Source: Qipengyuania flava
Lineage (GTDB): Bacteria; Pseudomonadota; Alphaproteobacteria; Sphingomonadales; Sphingomonadaceae
Assembly: GCF_011762005.1 (NCBI RefSeq)
Contig: NZ_JAASQU010000001.1
Coordinates: 372,001 to 436,000 of the forward strand
DNA: 64,000 bases
Direction of reading: 5' to 3'
Under the pieces are notes generated by a model. The model ran no database searches, was not told the origin of the DNA, and saw nothing but the letters and a program-made list of their open reading frames with translations. A program made the position numbers and the translations under genes. Below are positions 18,656-27,718 of this stretch, piece by piece. The first letter of the stretch is position 1. Every line of letters starts with the position of its first letter.

Positions 18656-20173
18656 ATGATGCCTGATCCCACGCCGCATCCGCTCGATCAACTAGCCGAG
18701 CGCGGGCGTGCACAGGCGCCTGCGCTGGTTTTGCGCGACACGGTGCTTACCTATGAGGCCTTGAGAAATCGTGTCTCGCTGCTGGCGGCCTGGCTCGCGG
18801 AGCAGGCACGGCCCGGTGCGCGCGTGGCGAGTTGGGCGGCAAAAGGCGAGCTGACCTGCCTGCTGCCGCTCGCTGCTGCTCGTGCGGGATTGGTGCATGT
18901 GCCGATCAATCCGCTGCTTAAGCGCGCGCAGGTCGCGCATATCCTCGCGGACAGCGGAGCGGTGCTGCTCTTGGGGACGAAGGCCCGCCTTGCCTCGCTC
19001 GAAGCAGGCGACGTCCCCACAGGTTGTCGTGTCCTGAAGGAAAGCGAGACCTTTGCGCGAGCCGAAGAGCGGAACGGTGCGCTGTCGCCCTCCGCGCATG
19101 ATCCCGACGCGCTCGCTGCGATCCTCTATACCAGCGGATCGACCGGCAAGCCCAAGGGCGTCATGCTCAGCCATGCCAATATGTGGCTCGGCGCGGTCAG
19201 CGTGGCGCATTATCTCGGCATGGCGGCAGACGATGTCACGCTCGCGGTGCTCCCGCTCAGTTTCGATTATGGCCAGAGCCAGCTGCTCTCGACCTGGTAC
19301 GCGGGCGGCTGCGTCGTGCCGCTCGACTATCTGTTCCCGCGCGACGTCGCCAAGGCCTGCGCCAGGCATGGGGTCACGACGCTGGCGGCCGTGCCCCCGC
19401 TGTGGGTGCAACTGACCGAGATCGACTGGCCCGCCGAAGCGGTCGCGGCGATGCGGCGCCTGACCAATTCTGGTGGGGCACTGACCCGCGATCTCGTCGA
19501 AGATCTTCGACGCATGTTCCCGCAAAGCAAGCTTTTTCCGATGTATGGCCTGACCGAAGCCTTCCGCTCGACCTATCTCGATCCGGAACTTGTCGACGAA
19601 CATCCGACCTCGATGGGGCGCGCGATTCCCATGGCCGAGATCCTCGTCGTCACCGATGATGGCCAGCTCGCCGAGCCGGGCGAGGAGGGGGAGCTGGTGC
19701 ATTGCGGTCCGCTGGTGGCGCAGGGGTACTGGCAGGATGCCGAACGGACTGCGCAGCGGTTCAAACCCGCGCCTGCAATGTCCGCATATGGCGGCACGGC
19801 GGTATGGTCGGGCGACCGCGTCACGCGTGATGAGGGTGGCCTGCTATATTTCGTCGGGCGGCGTGACGCCATGATCAAGAGCGCGGGCAACCGCATCAGC
19901 CCGCAGGAGTTGGAAAGCGCCGCGCTGGGCACCGGGCTGGTCGCCGAAGCCGTTGCGCTGGGCGTGCCGGACGAACGCCTCGGCCATGCGATCCATCTGG
20001 TCGTTCGGCCGACTCCGGAAGCAAATAATCCAGCAGCCGATCTCCCCAAGGCCCTGAAGAAGGAATTGCCCAATTTCATGCAGCCGCACGTGATCCACTG
20101 GCGCGACATCCTCCCGCTCAATCCTAACGGCAAGCTCGATCGAACCGCGATTGCCGTGGAGATCGGCGCATGA
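18656..20173 (+). CDS. Acyl-CoA ligase (AMP-forming), exosortase A system-associated
   Basis: A 505-residue adenylate-forming enzyme. ATP-binding loop YTSGSTGKPKGVMLSH, adenylation motif FPMYGLTEAF, and C-terminal VGRRDAMIKSAGNRISPQE plus LNPNGKLDR are intact. It is the type found only beside exosortase A. ATG at 18656 or 18659 follows AGGAG. The stop overlaps the PLP decarboxylase by ATGA. It likely loads a carboxylic acid onto CoA or the nearby ACP. Confidence 0.9.
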   Translation: MMPDPTPHPLDQLAERGRAQAPALVLRDTVLTYEALRNRVSLLAAWLAEQARPGARVASWAAKGELTCLLPLAAARAGLVHVPINPLLKRAQVAHILADSGAVLLLGTKARLASLEAGDVPTGCRVLKESETFARAEERNGALSPSAHDPDALAAILYTSGSTGKPKGVMLSHANMWLGAVSVAHYLGMAADDVTLAVLPLSFDYGQSQLLSTWYAGGCVVPLDYLFPRDVAKACARHGVTTLAAVPPLWVQLTEIDWPAEAVAAMRRLTNSGGALTRDLVEDLRRMFPQSKLFPMYGLTEAFRSTYLDPELVDEHPTSMGRAIPMAEILVVTDDGQLAEPGEEGELVHCGPLVAQGYWQDAERTAQRFKPAPAMSAYGGTAVWSGDRVTRDEGGLLYFVGRRDAMIKSAGNRISPQELESAALGTGLVAEAVALGVPDERLGHAIHLVVRPTPEANNPAADLPKALKKELPNFMQPHVIHWRDILPLNPNGKLDRTAIAVEIGA

Positions 20174-21396
20174 AGCCGCTTGGCCCCATTCCCGCCGGAT
20201 ATGCGGCGATCGACGGCGAGCTCGCGATCGGCGGGGCGCGCGTCAGCCATTGGGCGGAGCAGGCGGAAAAGACCCCGCTGTTCGTCTATTCGAAGGAGCT
20301 GATCGCGCAGCGCTTCGCCGATCTGCGCGCGGCGATGCCCGAACGGCTCAAGATCAATTATGCTATAAAAGCCAATAGCTTTTCACCGCTTCTTGCTTAT
20401 GTTTCGACACTTGCAGACGGGCTCGACATCGCCTCGGGCGGGGAGCTGGACATGGTCCGCGCCACCGGGTTCGATCTCGGCCGTGTAAGTTTCGCGGGGC
20501 CGGGGAAGCGCGATGCCGAGCTCGAGGCTGCGATTGCTGTGGGGGTGACGCTCAATCTCGAAAGCGAGGCCGAGGCCGAACGCGCGCTGGCGATCGCCGC
20601 CCGGCTCCAGAAGCAGCCGCGGCTGGCAGTGCGGGTCAATCCCGATTTCGAACTCAAGGGATCGGGCATGAAGATGGGTGGCGGACCCAAGCCATTCGGC
20701 ATCGATGCCGCGCGCGTCCCGCAGCTTATCAAGCGGATTCACGCGGCCGGGGCCGACTTTCGAGGCCTGCATATCTTCACCGGCAGCCAGGCCTTGAACG
20801 CCGATGCGGTGATCGACATGCAGGCCAAGGTGCTCGATTGCGCCGACCGGCTGGCGCGCGAGGCCGGGGTCACGCTGCCCAAGCTCAACATGGGCGGCGG
20901 CTACGGCATCCCCTATTTTCCCGGTGACGAACCGCTCGACATCGTGGCCGTCGGCGAAGCGCTCGAAGCGCGGTTCGCCGCGCTCCCCGATACGCTGGCC
21001 GATGCTGAACTGTTTATCGAACTCGGTCGCTATCTCGTTGGCGAGGCAGGCGTTTATCTGACGCGGATAGTCGATCGCAAGGACAGCTACGGCGAAACTT
21101 ATCTGATTACCGATGGCGGGTTGCATCACCAGCTTGCCGCTTCGGGAAATTTCGGCACGGTGGTGCGGCGCAATTACCCGGTGGCGATCGCCAGCCGGTT
21201 TGCCGCCGATGCCGAGGAAGTCGCCAATGTGGTGGGCTGCCTGTGCACCCCGCTCGACCGGCTGGCCGACAAGGCGTATCTGCCGCGCGCCGAGGTGGGC
21301 GATCTGGTCGCCGTCTTCTGCGCCGGAGCCTATGGGGCAAGCGCTTCGCCCAGTGCCTTTTTGGGACAGGGTCCGGCAGCCGAAATGCTTGTATGA
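20170..21396 (+). CDS. Pyridoxal-dependent decarboxylase, exosortase A system-associated
   Basis: A 408-residue fold-III (alanine-racemase-like) PLP decarboxylase of the LysA/ODC group. The PLP lysine is in LKINYAIKANSF, with GGELDMVRA, NMGGGYGIPY and the C-terminal VGCLCTPLDRLADK and FCAGAYGASASP. It is translationally coupled to the acyl-CoA ligase. Substrate may be an amino acid such as lysine, ornithine or diaminopimelate, giving an amine for attachment; this is inference. Confidence 0.9.
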   Translation: MKPLGPIPAGYAAIDGELAIGGARVSHWAEQAEKTPLFVYSKELIAQRFADLRAAMPERLKINYAIKANSFSPLLAYVSTLADGLDIASGGELDMVRATGFDLGRVSFAGPGKRDAELEAAIAVGVTLNLESEAEAERALAIAARLQKQPRLAVRVNPDFELKGSGMKMGGGPKPFGIDAARVPQLIKRIHAAGADFRGLHIFTGSQALNADAVIDMQAKVLDCADRLAREAGVTLPKLNMGGGYGIPYFPGDEPLDIVAVGEALEARFAALPDTLADAELFIELGRYLVGEAGVYLTRIVDRKDSYGETYLITDGGLHHQLAASGNFGTVVRRNYPVAIASRFAADAEEVANVVGCLCTPLDRLADKAYLPRAEVGDLVAVFCAGAYGASASPSAFLGQGPAAEMLV

Positions 21397-21556
21397 GCGG
21401 GCTGGGCTAAGTTCCCCGAATCCCGTGGTTTCCGAGGCTTATCGGGGCCATGGCTAACGGTATATTCACCTTTCCCGGCCAATAGTCGGGCCAAACGGGG
21501 GTTTTCGGGCGCATGCTGCGGCCGGGTCAGCCCCGGAAAAATGCCAGGATAGACAG
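21397..21556 (+). promoter_or_regulatory. Promoter region of the XrtA polysaccharide genes
   Basis: A 160-bp gap before the export lipoprotein. It contains an AT-richer element around GGTATATTCACC (21459-21470) and C/G-rich blocks (CCGGCCAATAGTCGGGCC). There is no clear sigma-70 or sigma-54 consensus, and no hairpin with a T-run. It is the only sizeable gap in the plus-strand arm, so the long operon beginning at 21557 probably starts here. Confidence 0.4.
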
Positions 21557-22198
21557 ATGCGTTTCAACCGATCTTCCATGCTGTTCGCCGGATGCGCCGC
21601 GCCCCTGCTGGTGCTGGCGGGCTGCGCAAGCGGTGGGACCGAGCTCCCGCCCGCGACCTTCGTCGCCATGCAGGAAGGGCCGGGCGAGGAGTATGTCATC
21701 GGTCCGCTCGACGAGCTGACGATCCACGTCTGGCGCAATCCCGAGCTCGGCGCGGAAAAGATCCAGGTGCGCCCCGATGGCCGGATCACGATCCCGCTGG
21801 TCAAGGATATGCCTGCCGTGGGCAAGACCCCGTCGATGCTGGAGGAGGACATCCGCCTGCAGCTCAGCCAATATATCGAGGACCCGCTGGTCTCGGTCAT
21901 AGTCAACGAGTTCGCGGGGACCTTCAGCCAGCAAATCCGCATCGTCGGTGCGACCGAACAACCTGCCTCGCTGCCTTATCGCGCGAACATGACCGTGCTC
22001 GACGCGATGATCGCGGTCGGTGGGCTATCCGAATTCGCAGCGGGCAACCGCGCCAAGCTGATCCGGTTCGACAAGCAACTCGGACGCCAGCGCGAATACG
22101 CGCTGCGGCTGACCGATCTGCTCAAGCGCGGTGACAGCAAGGCCAATGTGTTGCTGCAGCCGGGTGACGTGATCATCATTCCCGAAAGCGCGTTCTAG
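21557..22198 (+). CDS. Polysaccharide export lipoprotein, XrtA/PEP-CTERM system-associated
   Basis: A 213-residue Wza-type outer-membrane export protein. Lipoprotein signal LLVLAGCAS, then the polysaccharide-export domain (EEYVIGPLDELTIHVWRNPEL, VRPDGRITIPLV) and a SLBB segment (VLDAMIAVGGLSEFA), ending with LLQPGDVIIIPES. It should form the outer-membrane part of the exporter with the chain-length protein that follows 14 bp later. Confidence 0.92.
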   Translation: MRFNRSSMLFAGCAAPLLVLAGCASGGTELPPATFVAMQEGPGEEYVIGPLDELTIHVWRNPELGAEKIQVRPDGRITIPLVKDMPAVGKTPSMLEEDIRLQLSQYIEDPLVSVIVNEFAGTFSQQIRIVGATEQPASLPYRANMTVLDAMIAVGGLSEFAAGNRAKLIRFDKQLGRQREYALRLTDLLKRGDSKANVLLQPGDVIIIPESAF

Positions 22199-22212
22199 GG
22201 GGCTGCGGGGGC

Positions 22213-23730
22213 ATGCAGGAAGTCTTCGACGAATTGCGCAGCGCGCTGCACACGGTGTGGAACCGCCGCTGGCTCGCGCTGGCGGTGGCCTGGGGCGTGT
22301 GCATCCTCGGCTGGCTGGCGGTGGCCTTCATCCCCAATAGCTATGAAAGCCGCGCGCGCATCTATGTCGAGCTCGAAGATGTCCTGTCCGAACAGCTCGA
22401 GATTTCCGGCGATGGCCAGCAGGCGATCACCAAGGTCCGCCAGACGCTGGTGAGCGCGGTCAATCTCGAGCGCGTCGTGCGCAGCACCAAGCTGGGCGAC
22501 AAGGTCGCCACCGACAGCGAAATGCAAAGTGCGGTGCAATCGCTGACCGAGAATATTCTTGTGGAGAGCGAGCAGGACAATCTGTTCGAGATCACCGCAA
22601 CGGTCGGCAAGTCGAACCTGAGCGATGCGGAGAATGCGGCGCTTGCCAAGGACGTCGTCCAGAACCTGATCGACATCTTCCGCGAATCGAACATCGCCGG
22701 CAACCGCGGCGACGTGGCGGATACGATCGCGTTTCTCGACCAGCAGCTCGACGAGCGCAAGAGCGAGCTCGAAGCGGCCGAGCAGCGCAGGCTCAATTTC
22801 GAGGCGCAGCATCCCGATCTCATCGGCGGGACCGGCACGGTGACCGGCCGGTTGCAGACGATGCGCACCGAGATGCGCGGGATCGATGCCGACATCGCGG
22901 CGGCGCAAAGCGCGCTGGCGGCGATCAATGGGCAACTTGCCAGTACGCCGCGGAGCATCATGACAGCCGAGAGTGGCGGTGCGCGCGGCGCGCTCATCCA
23001 GGCGCAGTCGCAGCTTGCCGCGATGCGCGCCCGCGGGCTGACCGACAGCCATCCCGATGTGCAGGCACAGCGCCGGCAAGTCGAATCGCTCCGCGAACAG
23101 GCGGCCAACGAGCCCGCCGGGGCCAGCGGCGCCCCCAATCCCGCCTATACCTCGCTCATGTCGATCCGCGCCGAACGGCAGGCCAATGTCCAAGCCCTGC
23201 AGGCGCGCAAGGCGGCGCTGCAGTCGGATATCTCCGCGCTGATCGCGGCGCAGGCGGATGAGCCCGCAGTGGCGGCCGAAGCCAATCGGATCAGCCGCGA
23301 TTACGAAGTGCTCAAGGACAAGTATGACGAGCTGCTCAAGGACCGCGAGGAAATGCGGCTGCGCGGGCAGGTCGAGACCGAGCGCAGTGCGTTCCAGTTC
23401 GAGGTGATCGATCCGCCTACCGCGCCGCGCGCGCCCGCCGCGCCCAACCGGCCATTGCTGCTTCTGGGCGTGCTGATCGTGGGTCTCGGTGCCGGGGCGG
23501 GGGTCGCCTTCGTTATGGGCCAGCTCAAGTCGAGCTTCACCACGGCCGAACGGCTCGAGCGGGCGCTCGATATGCCGGTCATCGGGACGATTTCGCGGTC
23601 GGTGACCGAAGCCGCGCGAGCGCATGAAAAGCGCCGCATGAAGCAGTTCTTTGGCGGTGTCGGCGGCCTCGGGGCGGTATGCTTCCTGCTGCTGGTGGTC
23701 GAAATCGTCCAGGTCGGCTCGGTGGCCTGA
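22213..23730 (+). CDS. XrtA-system polysaccharide chain-length determinant (Wzz/GNVR)
   Basis: A 505-residue inner-membrane polysaccharide co-polymerase. One membrane segment near residues 17-37 and a second near 415-440, with a long coiled-coil periplasmic region between them (about residues 170-390) and the family sequence RSRDYEVLKDKYDELLKDRE-like GNVR region. It has a short cytoplasmic tail ending in another hydrophobic stretch near the C-terminus. It acts with the export lipoprotein and the tyrosine kinase downstream (8 bp apart). Confidence 0.9.
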   Translation: MQEVFDELRSALHTVWNRRWLALAVAWGVCILGWLAVAFIPNSYESRARIYVELEDVLSEQLEISGDGQQAITKVRQTLVSAVNLERVVRSTKLGDKVATDSEMQSAVQSLTENILVESEQDNLFEITATVGKSNLSDAENAALAKDVVQNLIDIFRESNIAGNRGDVADTIAFLDQQLDERKSELEAAEQRRLNFEAQHPDLIGGTGTVTGRLQTMRTEMRGIDADIAAAQSALAAINGQLASTPRSIMTAESGGARGALIQAQSQLAAMRARGLTDSHPDVQAQRRQVESLREQAANEPAGASGAPNPAYTSLMSIRAERQANVQALQARKAALQSDISALIAAQADEPAVAAEANRISRDYEVLKDKYDELLKDREEMRLRGQVETERSAFQFEVIDPPTAPRAPAAPNRPLLLLGVLIVGLGAGAGVAFVMGQLKSSFTTAERLERALDMPVIGTISRSVTEAARAHEKRRMKQFFGGVGGLGAVCFLLLVVEIVQVGSVA

Positions 23731-23737
23731 GGGGAAT

Positions 23738-24775
23738 ATGTCCGTGAACAAGCCCGCCAATCTCAAGCCTTCGAACGACGATGGCGAAAACACCAAGCGC
23801 GGCTCGCTGTTCGAGCGTGCCAGCGGAGCCTTCGGTCTCGACCGGCTCAAACCCGCCGCCGTTCCCGACAAGCTCGCAGACGACAAGGCGAAGAAATTCG
23901 CCCCGCGCCGCCGCGATACGCGTGTGTCACCGACATCGACGCCGGCGCCCGCAGCACCAGCAACCCTGCCTGAAGGCGCATCCGTTTCCACCGGACCCGC
24001 GCCGGTGCCCGCAGCTGATACCGAACCCGCACAGCCGGAGATCGTTTTCGGCGGCGGCAAGCAGTCGATCGACCGCAAGCATCTGCGCGAACAGGGCCTG
24101 ATTGATCCCGACGGCGGCGCGTCGACGCTGCTGGAAGAATTTCGGATCGTAAAACGGCAGGTGCTGGCGACGATGCGCCGCGAAGGCAGCCAGGCTGCGC
24201 GGCGTGTGCTCGTGTGCTCGCCCCATCCCAATGAAGGCAAGACCTTCTGCGCGCTCAATCTCGCCATCGCCTTAGCCGGCGAACGCGAGATGGAAGTGCT
24301 GCTGATCGATGCCGATTTCGGCAAGCCTTCGATCATGGGCAAGCTCGGACTCGACGAAACCAAGGGGTTCATGGATGTGCTTGCCGACGAGCGCGCCCGA
24401 GTCGAGGATTTCGTGCTCGGCACCGACGTTCCGGGTCTCTACCTGCTGCCCGCAGGTGAACGTACCGGGCGCGACAGCGAATATCTTGCCAGTCAGCGTA
24501 CACAGCAGGTGCTCGATAAGCTGACCCGCGGTGCGCGCAACCGGATCGTGATTTTCGACAGCCCGCCCGCGCTAGCAGCGACGCCCGCGGCCGAACTTGC
24601 CAAGCACGCCGGACAGGCGCTGCTCGTGGCGCGTGCGGACATGACCGGCCGCGCGGCACTGGAGGATGCGATCGACTTGCTGTCGGCCTGCCCCGACATT
24701 CGCCTGCTGCTGAACGATGCGACTTTCAGCCCCAGCGGGCGCCGCTTCGGCACCTATTACGGATATGGGGAGTAG
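23738..24775 (+). CDS. XrtA-associated tyrosine autokinase (BY-kinase)
   Basis: A 345-residue cytoplasmic bacterial tyrosine kinase domain. P-loop CSPHPNEGKTF near residue 160, Walker A' VLLIDADFGKPSI, and IVIFDSPPAL as Walker B. A proline/alanine-rich linker fills residues 60-110, and the C-terminus ends FGTYYGYGE, a tyrosine-rich tail expected to be autophosphorylated. It sits directly after its chain-length partner, as in Wzc systems split in two. Start at 23738 follows GAGGGG. Confidence 0.9.
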   Translation: MSVNKPANLKPSNDDGENTKRGSLFERASGAFGLDRLKPAAVPDKLADDKAKKFAPRRRDTRVSPTSTPAPAAPATLPEGASVSTGPAPVPAADTEPAQPEIVFGGGKQSIDRKHLREQGLIDPDGGASTLLEEFRIVKRQVLATMRREGSQAARRVLVCSPHPNEGKTFCALNLAIALAGEREMEVLLIDADFGKPSIMGKLGLDETKGFMDVLADERARVEDFVLGTDVPGLYLLPAGERTGRDSEYLASQRTQQVLDKLTRGARNRIVIFDSPPALAATPAAELAKHAGQALLVARADMTGRAALEDAIDLLSACPDIRLLLNDATFSPSGRRFGTYYGYGE

Positions 24776-24779
24776 ACCA

Positions 24780-26459
24780 ATGGCTAAGCCTTACATTCCG
24801 ACCCGCCTGGCCGGCGCCGCTATGGCGCTCGTTCTGGTCCAGGGCGCGCCCCTCCAGGCGCAAAGCTACCAGGGTGCCGATGCCGAACCTTCGGGCAGCG
24901 AGGCAGAGGGGTCTTCGACGGGTAGCCGCGGAAGGTTGCGCATCGATCCCTATATCGAGGCCAATTCGATCGCGAGCTGGCAAATCTCGCCCGGCAGCGA
25001 CGTGGTCACCTATACGCAGCTTGCCGCGGGTGTCGACGCCTCGGTCGCGGGCCGCAACAACGGCGGCAGCCTGTCGGTCCGCTACGAGCGCAATTTCGCG
25101 CACCAGTCCGATGCCGCGGATTCGGACACCATCACCGGGATCGCTCGCGGTTACGCCTCGATCGTGCCGCGTGTCCTCACCGTCGAGGCGGGCGCCCTGG
25201 CCAGCAGCACGCGGGTCGACGCGCAGGGGCGCTCGGTGATCAATCCGATCGTCGACGACAATGTCTCTACACAGACCTATTCGGCTTATGCCGGACCCAA
25301 TCTCCAGACGCGCATGGGCGATGTCGATGTGAGCGCGAATTACCGGATCGGTTACACGCGCGTCGACGGACCCGACTTCGTCAGTGCGGCAGGCACCCCG
25401 GCGGATCTGTTCGACGAAAGCGTCAGTCACAGCGCTACTGTCCGTGCAGGTACGCGCCCCGGACAGCCTCTGCCGGTCGGTCTGGGCGTGGGCGCGGGCT
25501 ACTATCAGGAAGACATCTCGAACCTCGATCAGCGGGTGCGCGATGCCTATGTGCGCGGCGATGTAACCGTGCCGATCACCCCCACGCTGGCCTTTGTTGC
25601 GGGCGCAGGGGTGGAGGATGTCGAAGTGTCGAGCCGTGATGCAGTGCGCGACGCCGAAGGCAATCCGATTATCGGCGACAATGGCCGCTATATCACCGAC
25701 AAAGCCAGTCCGCGCATTATCGCCTATGAGGCGAGCGGGCTGATCTGGGACGTCGGCGTTGTCTGGACGCCCAGCAGCCGGACCCAGCTCGAGGCGCATT
25801 TCGGCCACCGCTATGACAGCGAGACCTTCTACGGCAGCTTCAGCTGGCGCCCGAGCAGCCGCAGCAATCTGCAGATCGGCGTGTATGACGGGATCCAGGG
25901 ATTCGGTGGTCGGTTGAACAATTCGCTTGCCGCCTTGCCGACCGATTTCGACGTGACGCGCGACCCGGTGACGGGCGAACTGACGGGGTGCGTCAGCACG
26001 CTCGATGGCAGCGGCTGCCTCGATGGTCTGCTTGGATCGTTGCGTTCCTCGGTGTTCCGCGGCCGCGGCGTGGTGGCCAGCTATTCGCGCCAGATCGGTC
26101 GGATGACCGCCGGAATCGGTGCGGGCTACGACCGGCGCAAGTTCATCGGTGCCCCGGGTACCGTGCTCGAACTGGCCGATGGGCTGGTCGACGAGAGCTA
26201 TTACGTGACCGCGGGGCTTTCTGGCCCGGTCGGCCAGCGCGGCAATTTCTCGGTCAACAGCTATGCCAACTGGTTCAACAGCGGCAGCGCCGGCGTGGGC
26301 GACGTGAGTGCGATCGGCGGCTCGGCGAGCTACAGCGAGCAGGTGTTCCGCAATCTGTCGGCACGCGCCGCCGTGGCCATCTCGATGCTCGACAGCGACA
26401 TCGCGCCCGACAATTTCACCACCGCATCGGCCCTGCTCGGCCTGCGCTACGATTTCTGA
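24780..26459 (+). CDS. TIGR03016-type PEP-CTERM system outer-membrane protein
   Basis: A 559-residue exported protein with signal peptide (cleavage after LQAQ) and a long run of amphipathic beta strands ending in aromatic residues, last strand ALLGLRYDF with the C-terminal phenylalanine of outer-membrane barrels. Sequence and position between kinase and ATPase match the outer-membrane protein conserved in XrtA clusters. Its role in export or anchoring is not established. Start at 24780 follows GGGGAG. Confidence 0.87.
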   Translation: MAKPYIPTRLAGAAMALVLVQGAPLQAQSYQGADAEPSGSEAEGSSTGSRGRLRIDPYIEANSIASWQISPGSDVVTYTQLAAGVDASVAGRNNGGSLSVRYERNFAHQSDAADSDTITGIARGYASIVPRVLTVEAGALASSTRVDAQGRSVINPIVDDNVSTQTYSAYAGPNLQTRMGDVDVSANYRIGYTRVDGPDFVSAAGTPADLFDESVSHSATVRAGTRPGQPLPVGLGVGAGYYQEDISNLDQRVRDAYVRGDVTVPITPTLAFVAGAGVEDVEVSSRDAVRDAEGNPIIGDNGRYITDKASPRIIAYEASGLIWDVGVVWTPSSRTQLEAHFGHRYDSETFYGSFSWRPSSRSNLQIGVYDGIQGFGGRLNNSLAALPTDFDVTRDPVTGELTGCVSTLDGSGCLDGLLGSLRSSVFRGRGVVASYSRQIGRMTAGIGAGYDRRKFIGAPGTVLELADGLVDESYYVTAGLSGPVGQRGNFSVNSYANWFNSGSAGVGDVSAIGGSASYSEQVFRNLSARAAVAISMLDSDIAPDNFTTASALLGLRYDF

Positions 26460-26472
26460 TAGGATCCCGCAG

Positions 26473-27693
26473 ATGTACGAAGAATTCTACGGCTTCAGCG
26501 AGCGGCCCTTCCAGCTTACGCCCGACCCGGCGTTCTACTTCGAGAGCGTTACGCACAAGAAGGCGCTGAGCTATCTCGGCTATGGTTTGAACCAGGGCGA
26601 AGGCTTCATCGTGATTACCGGCGAGGTCGGCTCGGGCAAGTCGACGCTGGTCGCGCACCTGAAGCAGAAGCTCGACGACGAACGCCTAACCGTGGGCGAA
26701 GTGGTCACCAGCGCGCTCGACGGCGAAGAGATGATCCACGTTGCCGCGCGCAGCTTCGGGCTCGATGTCGCGGGTGGGGACAAGGCCGCCGATCTCGCGG
26801 CGATCGAACTGTTCCTGCACGAGGAAGCGCGCAACGGCCGTCGCACGTTGCTGATCGTCGACGAGGCTCAGAACCTCTCGATCGGCGCGCTCGAAGAGCT
26901 GCGCATGCTGTCCAACTTCCAGCTCGGTTCGCATCCGCTGTTGCAGACGCTGCTGCTCGGCCAGCCCGAGTTCAAGCAATTGCTCGCGCATTCGGACGAG
27001 CTCGAACAGCTTCGCCAGCGCGTAATCGCGGCGCATCATCTCGAACCGATGCAACCGGGCGAGATCGAACCCTATGTCATGCACCGGCTCAACCACGTGG
27101 GCTGGAACGGCAATCCGGAAATCGATTCGGGCATCTGGGTCAAGCTGCACAAGGCCACCGGCGGCATTCCGCGCAAGATCAACCAGGTGATGACACGGCT
27201 TTTGCTGCTCGGCGCGGTTGAGGAGCAGGCAGTGCTCGAAACGGACATGCTCGAAGCAGTGATCGAGGAAATGTCGGGCGACGCCGCCCCGGTCGAAGAA
27301 GCGACCAGCAAGGTTCGCCCCGACCGCGAAGGTCCAGCAGTCGACGCCATCGCGCGGGCCAAGGACGAAGCGCGACAGGCGGATGCCACGCTGGCGACGC
27401 AGGCCACTGCCAACCCTGCCGTGGCGGCGGACGTGCGCGACAAGGGCCTGCTCGATCACCAGATCGAGGCGATCGAGGCGGCATTTGCCGAGCGTGACAA
27501 GCACCTGATGGCGATGCGTAGCGAGATCGACCGACTGGGCAAGCAGCGCGCCACGGCCGATATCCCCGAAGACATCGGAGCGCGCCTCGCGGCGATCGAA
27601 TCCCGGCTCGACGAGCAGGAAAGCTCGCTCCGCAATGCGCTGGGCATGATGATCGACTATTTCGAATCGCAGGGGTCGCGCGAAGCGGCGTGA
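26473..27693 (+). CDS. XrtA/PEP-CTERM system-associated ATPase (ExeA-like)
   Basis: A 406-residue AAA ATPase. N-terminal MYEEFYGFSERPFQLTPDP is diagnostic for the family; Walker A GEVGSGKST near residue 52 and Walker B LLIVDEAQN near 135. The last ~130 residues form a charged helical extension (IGARLAAIESRLDEQESSL). It resembles ExeA/GspA secretion ATPases. It lies 13 bp after the outer-membrane protein and may help assemble it. Confidence 0.9.
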   Translation: MYEEFYGFSERPFQLTPDPAFYFESVTHKKALSYLGYGLNQGEGFIVITGEVGSGKSTLVAHLKQKLDDERLTVGEVVTSALDGEEMIHVAARSFGLDVAGGDKAADLAAIELFLHEEARNGRRTLLIVDEAQNLSIGALEELRMLSNFQLGSHPLLQTLLLGQPEFKQLLAHSDELEQLRQRVIAAHHLEPMQPGEIEPYVMHRLNHVGWNGNPEIDSGIWVKLHKATGGIPRKINQVMTRLLLLGAVEEQAVLETDMLEAVIEEMSGDAAPVEEATSKVRPDREGPAVDAIARAKDEARQADATLATQATANPAVAADVRDKGLLDHQIEAIEAAFAERDKHLMAMRSEIDRLGKQRATADIPEDIGARLAAIESRLDEQESSLRNALGMMIDYFESQGSREAA

Positions 27694-27718
27694 TCGCAGG
27701 AAGGGAGCGTTGCACGGC

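Noticed and set aside
21449-21470. Possible sigma-54 promoter (TGGC ... TTC) before the export lipoprotein
   Set aside because: The GC of the -12 element is missing and the spacing does not match TGGCAC-N5-TTGCA, so there is no support.
22195-24423. A 742-codon open frame on the minus strand opposite the chain-length protein and tyrosine kinase
   Set aside because: High GC in third positions opens long antisense frames. The plus-strand proteins are clearly real, and the antisense product has no recognisable domain and is rich in Arg/His/Leu, typical of a shadow. The same applies to minus 7393-9204 and 10968-12635 and to plus 41768-43603.
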